Positions 14,855 through 22,083 of a stretch of 28,587 bases of DNA are shown here, in pieces (within the stretch, counting starts at the first letter, position 1; each line of letters starts with the position of its first letter). The notes under the pieces are model-generated. The model saw nothing but the letters and a program-made list of their open reading frames with translations, did not search any database and had not been told where the DNA came from. The stretch spans positions 1 to 28,587 of the forward strand of contig JAEYSE010000003.1 in the NCBI GenBank assembly GCA_023435025.1, in the 5' to 3' direction. A program made the translations under genes and the position numbers. Origin of the DNA: Bacillota bacterium. Its GTDB lineage: Bacteria > Bacillota > Clostridia > Christensenellales > CAG-138.

Positions 14855-15168
14855 ACAACACCCTGCTCCAACCCGCGGCCTTTCTTGCGCTTATGTATGG
14901 CGGCGCCGCCGCGGGGATTTTATATGACGGGTTCCGCCTGATCCGCCGCATATTTCGCGGGCGACTGATGTGCTCGCTGTGCGACGGGCTGTTTGTTTTG
15001 GGCGGGACGGGGCTGCTTTTTCTAAGCCTTTTGTATGCCACGGGCGGAGAAGTGCGCGGTTATTTGCTTGCCGGTTTTATTTTGGGCTTCATTTTGGAGC
15101 AATGGGGTGTCAGTTACCTGTTTTTTCGCCTGTTTCACTCTGTACTTGCAAGAAAATGGATGCTATAA
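14851..15168 (+). CDS. yabQ: Spore cortex biosynthesis protein YabQ
   Basis: Membrane protein of 105 aa required for spore cortex formation in Bacillus, where it sits in the outer forespore membrane. It shows about four hydrophobic segments: residues 7-24, 45-62, 69-85 and a shorter C-terminal one. The YDGFRLIRRIFR segment after the first helix is typical of the family. The ATG overlaps the yabP stop (ATGA), so the two are probably translated together. No ribosome site is needed beyond coupling. Confidence 0.92.
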   Translation: MNNTLLQPAAFLALMYGGAAAGILYDGFRLIRRIFRGRLMCSLCDGLFVLGGTGLLFLSLLYATGGEVRGYLLAGFILGFILEQWGVSYLFFRLFHSVLARKWML

Positions 15169-15279
15169 TAACAATATGTCTGGAAACAATTACATGCTCT
15201 CATACCCTTTTTGATCGGTTAATATATAAGCTAAACTCACACGCAATTGTTTCGATATACAAAAGCGAGGGTGAATGCC

Positions 15280-15579
15280 ATGAAGAAAGCAAAACAGAGT
15301 GCGTTGTTACGGCCGCAGCATATTTTGCTGGGATGCTTTTTTGTGTTGCTTGCGCTCACCTTCGTGTACGTTTCCCAAAGCGCCAAGCTTGCGGAAATTG
15401 AAAAGGAAAGGGCTCTCCTCAACGAAAGATATGAGGCCATGCTGCTTGAGGAGCAACGTTTGAACGGCATGTTGGGGTATGTGCAGACCGATGATTACAT
15501 GAAGCAGTATGCGCGGGAAAGACTGGGCTATGTCAGCCCCGACGATTATAAATTTTATAGGGATACGCCACAGGAATGA
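15280..15579 (+). CDS. DivIC/FtsB-like septum formation initiator
   Basis: Bitopic cell-division protein of 99 aa. A short basic cytoplasmic tail leads into one membrane helix (about 16-35, ILLGCFFVLLALTFVYV), followed by a coiled coil (about 37-65, LAEIEKERALLNERYEAM) and a small C-terminal domain with the conserved YARERLGYVSPDDYKFY ending. Family members bind FtsL and FtsQ/DivIB to build the septal ring. The ATG at 15280 follows GAGGGTGA; a TTG 33 nt upstream in the same frame lacks a ribosome site. It follows yabQ as in Bacillus, with a 111-nt gap, and overlaps the phosphatase gene by 4 nt. Confidence 0.92.
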   Translation: MKKAKQSALLRPQHILLGCFFVLLALTFVYVSQSAKLAEIEKERALLNERYEAMLLEEQRLNGMLGYVQTDDYMKQYARERLGYVSPDDYKFYRDTPQE

Positions 15580-16457
15580 ATGAAATACGCGCCGCCGTCA
15601 TCGATATCGGCAGCAACTCCATACGGTATTTAAGCGCCGCCGTCACGCCTCAGGGCGTGGCGGCTTTTGCGCCCAAGCGCCTTATCACCACGCGGCTGGC
15701 GGAAGGGATATTGCATACCGGCTGCCTGCAGGAAGCGGCCATGGCCCGTTCGATTGCAGCCATTTTGGAGTTTTGTGCACTTGCCGCGGAACACGGGGCG
15801 CAGGAGGTATACGCCTATGCCACCAGCGCCGTACGGGACGCAAAAAATAGAGACGAATTTTTAGCCCTGGTACGTGAAAGCTGTAACATCAGTGTGGACG
15901 TGCTTTCAGGCGAGGAGGAGGCACGGCTTGCCTTCCTTGGAGCGACGGGGCAATTAGGCGGGGGCTTAATCGACATCGGTGGCGGCAGCGCGCAGGTCGT
16001 TACGCCAAAGCTGGCGCAGAGCTTCCCAATCGGCTGCGTGCGGGCAAAAGAGCTGTGTGAAGGTTTAAAGCCGAAAGAAATTCCCGCTGCCATAAGCGGC
16101 TGGCTGGATCAAAAGATAGGAGACGCGCTTGCCGGATACGGCATCCGCGAGCGGCGATGGACGGGCGTGGGAGGCACCATCACCACGCTTGGCGCGCTGC
16201 AGGCGGGGCTTACCACATACGACAGCCTGCGCGTCAATCAGGAAACGTTGACACAGGAAGGCGTGCTATCACTTTATAGCAGCCTCCTTGCCATGAAAAA
16301 GCGGCGCGAACACCCGCTGTTAGTTGACCGGCACGATATTATACTGTTCGGCGCTTTGATTTTGTATGGACTGATGGCGCGGCTAAATATTGATATGCTG
16401 CATGTAAGTGATGCGGACGGCATGGAAGGGTATTTACTGGGCCGGACGCCGCATTGA
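15576..16457 (+). CDS. Ppx/GppA-family phosphatase
   Basis: Member of the sugar-kinase/actin-fold family that hydrolyses inorganic polyphosphate or (p)ppGpp. The 293-aa length means only the two-lobe catalytic core is present, without the C-terminal HD-like domain of long Ppx. DIGSNSIR at 10-17 is phosphate-binding motif 1, SAVRDAKNRDEF lies in the mid-region, and DIGGGSAQ is the second phosphate loop. The GVGGTITTLGAL segment matches the third nucleotide-fold loop. The ATG overlaps the DivIC-like stop by 4 nt. Which substrate it uses cannot be read from the sequence. Confidence 0.93.
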   Translation: MNEIRAAVIDIGSNSIRYLSAAVTPQGVAAFAPKRLITTRLAEGILHTGCLQEAAMARSIAAILEFCALAAEHGAQEVYAYATSAVRDAKNRDEFLALVRESCNISVDVLSGEEEARLAFLGATGQLGGGLIDIGGGSAQVVTPKLAQSFPIGCVRAKELCEGLKPKEIPAAISGWLDQKIGDALAGYGIRERRWTGVGGTITTLGALQAGLTTYDSLRVNQETLTQEGVLSLYSSLLAMKKRREHPLLVDRHDIILFGALILYGLMARLNIDMLHVSDADGMEGYLLGRTPH

Positions 16458-16482
16458 TGCTTTTTAAGTTCCGGAGGATACT

Positions 16483-16857
16483 ATGCTGAAGGTGCTCTAT
16501 GTTGGGCTTGGCGGTTTTGTTGGCTGCATCCTGCGTTACCTGATCAACCTCCTTGCACCAAAACTTTTGGGGATGCAGTTCCCCTATGCGACGCTGATTG
16601 TCAATACGCTCGGCGCGTTCCTGATCGGCTTTATCATGACACTCGGGGAAAACCGCATTTCCCCGGAGGCGAGGGTATTTCTTGTTACAGGGGTACTGGG
16701 CGGATTTACGACGTTTTCTGCATTCAGCTATGAAACGTTCAGCCTGTTTTCCGCCGGGAGCTATGGAGCTGGGCTGCTGAACGTAGGCTTAAACGTATGC
16801 TTGAGTATCGGCGGCGCGTTATTGGGAACAGCCGCCGGGCGGCTGCTACGGACCTGA
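16483..16857 (+). CDS. crcB: Fluoride ion channel CrcB/FluC
   Basis: Fluoride exporter of 124 aa with four membrane helices, working as a dual-topology homodimer. The signature GGFTTFSAFSYET near residues 71-83 lines the fluoride pore, and NTLGAFLIGF near 46-55 holds the conserved Asn. It is a single gene, while many Firmicutes have two adjacent copies. The ATG at 16483 follows CCGGAGG, 25 nt after the phosphatase stop. That gap is too short for a fluoride riboswitch, so expression probably follows the upstream operon. A shared terminator lies downstream. Confidence 0.95.
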   Translation: MLKVLYVGLGGFVGCILRYLINLLAPKLLGMQFPYATLIVNTLGAFLIGFIMTLGENRISPEARVFLVTGVLGGFTTFSAFSYETFSLFSAGSYGAGLLNVGLNVCLSIGGALLGTAAGRLLRT

Positions 16858-16886
16858 ATAAGCACAGAACATGCCATGATAAATAC

Positions 16887-16919
16887 AAAGAGCCGGTGCA
16901 AGCCGGCTCTTTCTCTTTT
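16887..16919. terminator. Shared terminator between crcB and gap
   Basis: AAAGAGCCGG (16887-16896) and CCGGCTCTTT (16903-16912) form a perfect 10-bp stem with a 6-nt loop, followed by CTCTTTT on the plus strand. The reverse strand has a less clean T-tract. It serves the convergent crcB and gap genes. Confidence 0.88.
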
Positions 16920-16942
16920 CCTGACGCAATACCTGTGGACTA

Positions 16943-17944
16943 TCATAATTTTGCAAGATATTTCGCTGTGCGGATCATCTGACTGGTAAAGGAGTTTTCA
17001 TTGTCGTACCACGCGGCGATTTTCACAAGCGTATCCGATCCCAATTCCGCTACTTTTGTCTGCGTCGCGTCAAATAAGCCGCCATATGTCATGCCAATGA
17101 TATCGGATGAAACAAGCGGCTCCTCAGTATAGCCGTATTCTTCGGATTGGGACCGTGCCATCTTTTCATTCACCTGTTCTGCCGTCACGTTCCCCGCAAC
17201 AACAGCAGTGAGCTCCGTAAGGGAGCCTGTAATAACCGGTACCCTTTGAGAAGTTCCGTCCAGCTTGCCGTTTAGGGCTGGAATTACCAGGCCAATTGCC
17301 TTTGCCGCACCGGTGGAAGTGGGTATGATATTTGCCGCAGCGCTACGTGCCCTGCGCAGATCCCCCTTGGGATGGGGGCCATCGAGCGTATTCTGGTCGT
17401 TCGTGTAGGCGTGTATGGTTGTCATAAAGCCCTTTTTGATTGGCGCAAGCTCGTTCAAATAATAAGCCATCGGCGCAAGGCAGTTTGTGGTGCAGGATGC
17501 TGCAGACACTATCGCATCGTCTTTTGTAAGCGTATGCTCATTGATGCCATATACAATGGTGGGGACATCTTTACCCGCCGCAGTGGAGATGAGCACTTTT
17601 TTTGCGCCTGCGGCAATGTGCGCAGCCGACGCTTTTTTTGAGGCGAAATAGCCGGTGCACTCCAGCACCACATCAATCCGCAACGCTTTCCAGGGAAGCT
17701 TGGCAGGATCTTTCTCTGCATAGATGGGAATCTCCACTTCCCCCACAAGTAGGCTACTCTCACGATAGCCGATTGTTTTGTCATAGCGTCCCTGCGAGGT
17801 ATCGTACTTTAATAGGTGCGCAAGCATTTGTGGGCTCGTAAGGTCATTAATCGCTGCAATTCGAAATCCTTGTGTATCAAAAAGCTGCCGAAATGCAAGC
17901 CTTCCAATTCTTCCAAAGCCGTTTATCGCAATATTCATTTCCAT
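16943..17944 (-). CDS. gap: Glyceraldehyde-3-phosphate dehydrogenase
   Basis: NAD-dependent glycolytic enzyme that makes 1,3-bisphosphoglycerate. The 333-aa length is standard. The NAD-binding GFGRIGR is at 9-15 and Asp34 (INDLT) points to NAD over NADP. The catalytic Cys151 lies in SAASCTTNCLAP, with His178 as its partner. The C-terminal WYDNENSFTSQM is conserved. The ATG at 17944 is chosen because AAAGGCGG lies upstream and the next residues are the family start; a longer frame to 18022 crosses the promoter. It is not next to pgk or tpi. It stands alone, divergent from an AraC-type regulator, so it may be a second or specially controlled copy. Confidence 0.96.
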   Translation of the reverse strand: MEMNIAINGFGRIGRLAFRQLFDTQGFRIAAINDLTSPQMLAHLLKYDTSQGRYDKTIGYRESSLLVGEVEIPIYAEKDPAKLPWKALRIDVVLECTGYFASKKASAAHIAAGAKKVLISTAAGKDVPTIVYGINEHTLTKDDAIVSAASCTTNCLAPMAYYLNELAPIKKGFMTTIHAYTNDQNTLDGPHPKGDLRRARSAAANIIPTSTGAAKAIGLVIPALNGKLDGTSQRVPVITGSLTELTAVVAGNVTAEQVNEKMARSQSEEYGYTEEPLVSSDIIGMTYGGLFDATQTKVAELGSDTLVKIAAWYDNENSFTSQMIRTAKYLAKL

Positions 17945-17987
17945 AGTAGACCGCCTTTCTTTGCTATGATGTCCGCTTGTTACTGGA

Positions 17988-17993
17988 ATTATA
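17988..17993 (-). promoter_or_regulatory. gap: -10 box of the gap promoter
   Basis: A perfect TATAAT lies on the minus strand at 17993-17988, 43 nt before the gap ATG. The -35 at 18 nt is weak (TTGTAC), which fits a promoter needing an activator such as the divergent AraC-type protein. Confidence 0.55.
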
Positions 17994-18062
17994 TCGCTTG
18001 CATATTTGTGGTACAATGTCATAAGTGAAGCATTTTACTATACTATCTGTCAGGTGGAGATC

Positions 18063-18914
18063 ATGCCGCAGCTGGACCGCTACAAAAACAGAATAGTAAA
18101 TATTGAATTTGTCACAGTTGAGGACTTTCATGACTTGCCCCATCCGGAGCGCCTCGCTCTTGTTTTTATCACGGACGGAAGCATAACAGGGCTTTTAAAC
18201 GAACGCCCAATCACAGTAACCGCTCCGGGCATTCTATGCCTTGCAAAGGAGGATACGCTGCAGATTTTTCATAGAGAAGGCGTGTCCGCGCAGTCCTTCC
18301 GGTTTCATCCAGATTTCCTCAACTCCACGCGGCTTTCTCAAGCGCAGCAGCCCGGCCCCAGTAATTTTAAAATACAAACGGGCCTTTCACTTTTCCGCAG
18401 AGACGAACACACCGGCATACCCGCGATCGCCAAAAGAGTGTACCCGCAATTGTTTGAATGGTTTTTTGTCCTTGGCACCGAGGTGAATGCTCAAAGCGAT
18501 TCGCTTTGGGCATGCAGAATCAAGAAATATCTCATACAAATATTCGGGTTGCTGGAGGATCTGAGCCGGAATAAGGAGGAATCGCCTGTTGACCTGGTTT
18601 TAACATATATCCACACCAACTATCCAAACAAAATCAGTTTGGAAGACTTGACCAAATGCGCACATTTAAACCGCGTATCGCTCAATAAGCTGTTTCAGCA
18701 ACGCTGTAATACTACGGCCATGGGTTACTTGCTTTTACACCGGCTGAAGGTTGCGGGAGACATGCTGACGCATACGGACATGAGCCTGAATGAAATCGCA
18801 CGCTCGACTGGTTTTGAATATGACACGTACTTTATCAAGCAATTTACGGCAAAACGGGGCATGTCCCCTACCACGTTCCGGAACAGTTCCCGCAAGCTTG
18901 CTGCCGCCCTGTGA
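18063..18914 (+). CDS. AraC-family transcriptional regulator
   Basis: Regulator of 283 aa. The N-terminal 150 residues form a cupin-like sensor (LALVFITDGSITGLLN, then ITVTAPGILCLAKED), and the C-terminal 100 residues hold two helix-turn-helix motifs: ISLEDLTKCAHLNRVSLNKLF and MSLNEIARSTGFEYDTYF, followed by the conserved Phe and the GMSPTTFR ending. The ATG at 18063 follows CAGGTGGAG; an earlier in-frame start at 18006 has no ribosome site. The sensor's ligand is unknown. Divergence from gap across about 118 nt makes gap the obvious candidate target. Its codon use is slightly more AT-rich than the housekeeping genes. Confidence 0.92.
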   Translation: MPQLDRYKNRIVNIEFVTVEDFHDLPHPERLALVFITDGSITGLLNERPITVTAPGILCLAKEDTLQIFHREGVSAQSFRFHPDFLNSTRLSQAQQPGPSNFKIQTGLSLFRRDEHTGIPAIAKRVYPQLFEWFFVLGTEVNAQSDSLWACRIKKYLIQIFGLLEDLSRNKEESPVDLVLTYIHTNYPNKISLEDLTKCAHLNRVSLNKLFQQRCNTTAMGYLLLHRLKVAGDMLTHTDMSLNEIARSTGFEYDTYFIKQFTAKRGMSPTTFRNSSRKLAAAL

Positions 18915-18940
18915 GTAATGAAGCCTGGACGAAAAGCGCA

Positions 18941-18984
18941 AAACGCTCATTCCTGTGCCGCGATGGCCGGAATGAGCGTTTTTC
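18941..18984 (+). terminator. Terminator after the AraC-type gene
   Basis: AAACGCTCATTCC (18941-18953) and GGAATGAGCGTTT (18969-18981) make a 13-bp stem with a 15-nt loop, followed by TTC. The T-run overlaps the stem end (GCGTTTTTC). It is a strong intrinsic terminator 26 nt past the stop. Confidence 0.9.
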
Positions 18985-19019
18985 TAGAAGCCCTCGGGAA
19001 AACTACTCCATGTCCCTGA

Positions 19020-19910
19020 TTAACCCTTTTTCACCACAGGGATGTAGATATCAATTTGCTGGCCGACATCGGGCATGCAGCGCTCATCATAGAGTTCAAA
19101 GTCTGCGCAACCGCTCGCATATTCATAACCGGAAGCGGGAAACCATTGCTCATAGATAAACGCCCATGTGCCTTGAATGGCCGCTACAAATCCGCCCGCT
19201 TCCGCGGGCGGCGTCGTAAACACCGCATAGGTGGCCGCTGGCACAAGCGCTTTATGGAACTGCTCGGGTATACTTGCAGGGTCCGCCACTTCCATGCCGA
19301 TCACATAAGAGAACTCGCCCGTTTCCATATCCATGTCCATGCAAATCCCATATTCGTTGTGGCTTACCGGTGTAAACGCGCTGTGCAGCGTATTCATGTC
19401 ATTGTTCATATACTCCTGCCAGAAGGCGGGGATCGCCTTGCTGTTTTCCCCGTTCACCGAGGTGGTGCGAAGATGGTAGCCCGCTACATAAAACGCAGGG
19501 CGGGTAATAAATTTCGGTTCCATAACAATTCCTCCCGTTAATTGATAATCGCATAGTTGTTTCAGATCCACGGGCGCGGGCACCCGCCCGGTGCCGTGCA
19601 GGCGGTAACGCTCCGGTGGCATTCCAAACGTCTTGACAAACGCGCGGGTAAACCCGGCATGGGTGTCAAAGCCCCAGTCCAAAGCGGCATCCAAGACACG
19701 TTTGCCCGCAACAAGCTCTGCCGCCGCGTACGCAAGGCGGCGATAGCGTACATAGCTCATGACGGACATGCCGACATACGCCTGGAAGATACGGTAGAAG
19801 TGGAAGGGCGAAAACCCCGCCGAAGCGGCCAGCCGCTCCACGGTGATTTCCTCTTTCAGGCGGCTTTCGATCTCATTCACGCTGTTCTGGATGCACGCTC
19901 TGTAGTCCAT
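19020..19910 (-). CDS. AraC-family regulator with a GyrI-like effector domain
   Basis: Regulator of 296 aa in the Rob/SoxS-plus-GyrI arrangement. The DNA-binding domain comes first: ITVERLAASAGFSPFHFYRIF and LDAALDWGFDTHAGFTRAF are the two helix-turn-helix motifs (about 22-95), ending with GMPPERYR. A C-terminal GyrI-like/BmrR-type ligand domain (about 130-296) follows, with FVAAIQGTWAFIYEQWFPASGYEY near its end, where the conserved Glu that binds cationic drugs usually lies. Such proteins sense small hydrophobic or cationic compounds. The ATG at 19910 follows GGGAGGAAAAAC. No obvious target such as an efflux pump is adjacent; it is divergent from thiamine pyrophosphokinase. Confidence 0.92.
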   Translation of the reverse strand: MDYRACIQNSVNEIESRLKEEITVERLAASAGFSPFHFYRIFQAYVGMSVMSYVRYRRLAYAAAELVAGKRVLDAALDWGFDTHAGFTRAFVKTFGMPPERYRLHGTGRVPAPVDLKQLCDYQLTGGIVMEPKFITRPAFYVAGYHLRTTSVNGENSKAIPAFWQEYMNNDMNTLHSAFTPVSHNEYGICMDMDMETGEFSYVIGMEVADPASIPEQFHKALVPAATYAVFTTPPAEAGGFVAAIQGTWAFIYEQWFPASGYEYASGCADFELYDERCMPDVGQQIDIYIPVVKKG

Positions 19911-20059
19911 GTTTTTCCTCCCCGATCGGTGTACTCATCATATCACGGAGCATCATGCAATGCTTATCCGTTTTTGGCAAATGCATGGTATACGTTTCTC
20001 GCTGGCGTGAAAATACAAAATGGAGTATCCTATAAGAACAGTGAAGATCTGGAGGAAAT

Positions 20060-20692
20060 ATGGCAAGGCGCTGCATCGTCATCACCGCGTACCTCAAACG
20101 CGCGCTGTTTGACCTATATACCCCGCGTGAAGGGGACCTCATACTCTGCGCGGACGGCGGGTACGCGCATGCAATGCTCGCGGGCTTAATACCTGACCGC
20201 GTAATCGGAGATCTCGATTCGCTTTCCGGCGTCGTGCCGCCAGAAGCCATATTGGAGCGGGTGCCGGTGGAAAAGGACGATACGGACACCATGCTTTGCA
20301 CCCGCTACGCGCTTGCGCATGGATGCGAGGAATGCGTCATATTGGGCGGGATTGGCGGACGGCTGGACCATACGCTCGCCAATCTGCAGACGCTCGCCTT
20401 TGCGGTTTCAAACGGCATGCGCGCGGAACTTGTAGGGGACGACGACCGCGTGATATTGCTAAGAAACGGAGCGATTACGCTCAAACGCGAGGAAGGCTGC
20501 TCCCTTTCCCTGCTGTCTTTTTCCGCGCACTGCATGGGGGTCACGACAAGCGGCGTCAAATACCCGCTCACGAACGCTACCATTACGCAGGTTAATCCAA
20601 TGGCTGTAAGTAATTTCTTTACGGCGGAGGAAGCGCATATTGCGGTAAAAGAGGGCATGATGCTAGTGGTCATTTCCCGCATGGAACGATAA
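20060..20692 (+). CDS. thiN: Thiamine pyrophosphokinase
   Basis: Transfers pyrophosphate from ATP to thiamine to give thiamine diphosphate. The 210-aa length is normal for the bacterial form. CADGGYAHA near 30-38 and GDLDS near 51-55 form the nucleotide and metal site, with KDDTDTMLC near 72-80 completing the catalytic acidic cluster and GGIGGRLDHTLAN the conserved mid-segment. The C-terminal thiamine-binding domain follows, ending with the TNATITQVNPM segment. The ATG at 20060 follows CTGGAGGAAAT. In many Clostridia this gene follows rpe and rsgA; here it stands alone. No TPP riboswitch is visible in the 149-nt upstream gap. Confidence 0.95.
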   Translation: MARRCIVITAYLKRALFDLYTPREGDLILCADGGYAHAMLAGLIPDRVIGDLDSLSGVVPPEAILERVPVEKDDTDTMLCTRYALAHGCEECVILGGIGGRLDHTLANLQTLAFAVSNGMRAELVGDDDRVILLRNGAITLKREEGCSLSLLSFSAHCMGVTTSGVKYPLTNATITQVNPMAVSNFFTAEEAHIAVKEGMMLVVISRMER

Positions 20693-20737
20693 TTAGATTT
20701 TTCAAAAATTCCCTCTTGCGTTTTGGATCAGAGGGTG

Positions 20738-20781
20738 TTATTTTTATTTCAGTACTGAATATAATTTAGTAGTGAACGATG
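20738..20781 (+). promoter_or_regulatory. Promoter and likely PadR operator
   Basis: TATAAT (20760-20765) follows a weak TTATTT -35 at 16 nt spacing. A perfect 12-nt palindrome TTCAGTACTGAA overlaps the spacer, and ACTGAATATAATTTAGT, an imperfect palindrome, covers the -10 itself. A repressor bound here would block polymerase, consistent with autorepression by the PadR protein encoded just downstream. Confidence 0.6.
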
Positions 20782-20799
20782 TTGAGTTTGAGGTGAGAA

Positions 20800-21120
20800 A
20801 TGAACGCGCAATTTAAAAAAGGCGTGCTGGATCTATGCGTGCTGGCGCTCTTAAGAACGCGGGATTACTACGGGTATGAGCTGGCGGAAAAGATCTCCGG
20901 CAGCATAGAGATCGCAGAAGGGACGCTCTACCCGCTATTGCGAAAGCTCAAGGCGGACGGGTTGTGCGAAACCTATCTTTCGGACGACTCTGGCGGCCCA
21001 CCCCGCAAATACTACCGGCTGACCCAGGCGGGAAAAGACGCGGAGGCTGCGCTTCGAGCAGATTGGATTGATTTTACAAAAAGCGTGCAGGAATTGATGG
21101 AGGATGCGGCGCATGAATGA
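20800..21120 (+). CDS. PadR-family transcriptional regulator
   Basis: Small winged-helix regulator of 106 aa (PadR-s2 type) with a short C-terminal dimerisation helix. The family opening FKKGVLDLCVLALL is followed by YYGYELAEKI and GTLYPLLRKLKADGL, the recognition helix region, then RKYYRLTQAGK, the wing. The ATG at 20800 follows GAGGTGAGAA. PadR-s2 proteins usually repress their own operon and often precede HAAS/DUF1700 and DUF4097 genes, as here. Its stop overlaps the next gene by 8 nt. The sensed signal is unknown. Confidence 0.94.
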   Translation: MNAQFKKGVLDLCVLALLRTRDYYGYELAEKISGSIEIAEGTLYPLLRKLKADGLCETYLSDDSGGPPRKYYRLTQAGKDAEAALRADWIDFTKSVQELMEDAAHE

Positions 21121-21676
21121 ATTTTTGGACTTACTCGCAAAAGCGCTCGGGTCTATGAGCGCGGAGCAGAAGCAGGATATCCTTGCGGACTACCGCGAGC
21201 ACTTTGAAGCGGGCAGGCTCTTTGGAAAAACGGACGGGGCCATCGCTGCGGCGCTGGGCGACCCCATCCAGCTTGGGCGCATGTTTACGGCAGACCGCGC
21301 GGTGGAACGGGCCCAACGCGCCAATGGCTTCAAGAGCGTACTCCATATGCTTGGCGCGATCGCCCGGTATCAGCTTTTAGGAGGCCTTATCATGGGCTGC
21401 CTGTACCTTACGGCGCTGTGTGTACTCATATCGCTGTTTGCGACTGCACTCTCCTTGATCGCAGTGGGAGCCGCGGCATTTGTGTACGCGGTACTTATGC
21501 TGATAAAGGCGGATATCCTCTATACGCTACTTGGGGCATTCCTGACGCTGATGTTCGCATGCGGCGGGCTTCTTGGATGGCGCGGCTGTATAAAACTCTG
21601 GCGCGTGACGATCGGCCGCCTTCCTTATGCGGCGGAACAGTTGATGCACATTAAGAGGAAGGAGAATGCCCAATGA
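21113..21676 (+). CDS. HAAS/DUF1700-domain membrane protein
   Basis: Membrane protein of 187 aa. The first 65 residues form a HAAS (DUF1700) helical domain: LDLLAKALGSMSAEQKQDIL then DYREHFEAG and AAALGDPIQLGRMF. Three or so hydrophobic segments follow between residues 75 and 165. HAAS proteins are normal partners of PadR-s2 regulators and are thought to help sense or anchor envelope stress responses, but their biochemistry is not settled. The ATG at 21113 lies 9 nt from GGAGG; an ATG at 21104 abuts that site directly and is less likely. The stop overlaps the next gene by 4 nt. Confidence 0.9.
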   Translation: MNEFLDLLAKALGSMSAEQKQDILADYREHFEAGRLFGKTDGAIAAALGDPIQLGRMFTADRAVERAQRANGFKSVLHMLGAIARYQLLGGLIMGCLYLTALCVLISLFATALSLIAVGAAAFVYAVLMLIKADILYTLLGAFLTLMFACGGLLGWRGCIKLWRVTIGRLPYAAEQLMHIKRKENAQ

Positions 21677-22083
21677 AACGTACAGGAAAGATACTGGCCT
21701 ATTTATTGGCCGTAGGATTGATCGGCGTTGCCACCGTTATTGGCATAGTTTTAAGTACTGGGCATATTCGCCCTTATGCTGAAACAAAAAGCTACAGCAT
21801 TGAAACCGTGCAACGCGCGCAAATAAGCCTGCATGCCGCCCAAGTGACCGCCGTGCCGGTTACGGAAAATTCCCACGTGGAGGTCTATGTGCATGCTTGG
21901 TTGCCGCGCGCGATAGACTTTGACCAAATCGTTTCCGTCGAGGTGACAGACGGGGCTTTGATTGTAACGGAAACGCCCTTCTCAAATGAATTCCTGGGCA
22001 TGTTTCCACAGCCGTATGAAATGAAGATTACACTCTACCTGCCCGCTGCCGCATGCGAGCAGATTCAGGAGGTACGGAAATGA
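21673..22083 (+). CDS. Shortened DUF4097-like membrane-anchored protein
   Basis: Protein of 136 aa with an N-terminal membrane anchor (about 5-28, ILAYLLAVGLIGVATVIGIV) and one beta-rich segment containing SIETVQRAQISLHAAQVTAVPV, then VEVTDGALIVTET and MKITLYLPAAACEQIQ. This matches the first part of DUF4097 proteins, which usually continue into a beta-helix of about 150 further residues. Here the frame ends right where that helix would begin, and its final codons contain the AGGAGG ribosome site of the next gene. It overlaps that gene by 4 nt (ATGA). This looks like a stable truncation with the downstream dehydrogenases now coupled, rather than a simple frameshift. Confidence 0.75.
   Translation: MKRTGKILAYLLAVGLIGVATVIGIVLSTGHIRPYAETKSYSIETVQRAQISLHAAQVTAVPVTENSHVEVYVHAWLPRAIDFDQIVSVEVTDGALIVTETPFSNEFLGMFPQPYEMKITLYLPAAACEQIQEVRK

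Noticed and set aside
16458..16482. Possible fluoride riboswitch before crcB.
   Set aside because: Only 25 nt separate the genes, too short for the aptamer, and no matching sequence is present within the upstream gene end.
19911..20059. Possible TPP riboswitch before thiamine pyrophosphokinase.
   Set aside because: The CTGAGA and ACCTGA-type core strings of the THI element are not found in the 149-nt gap.
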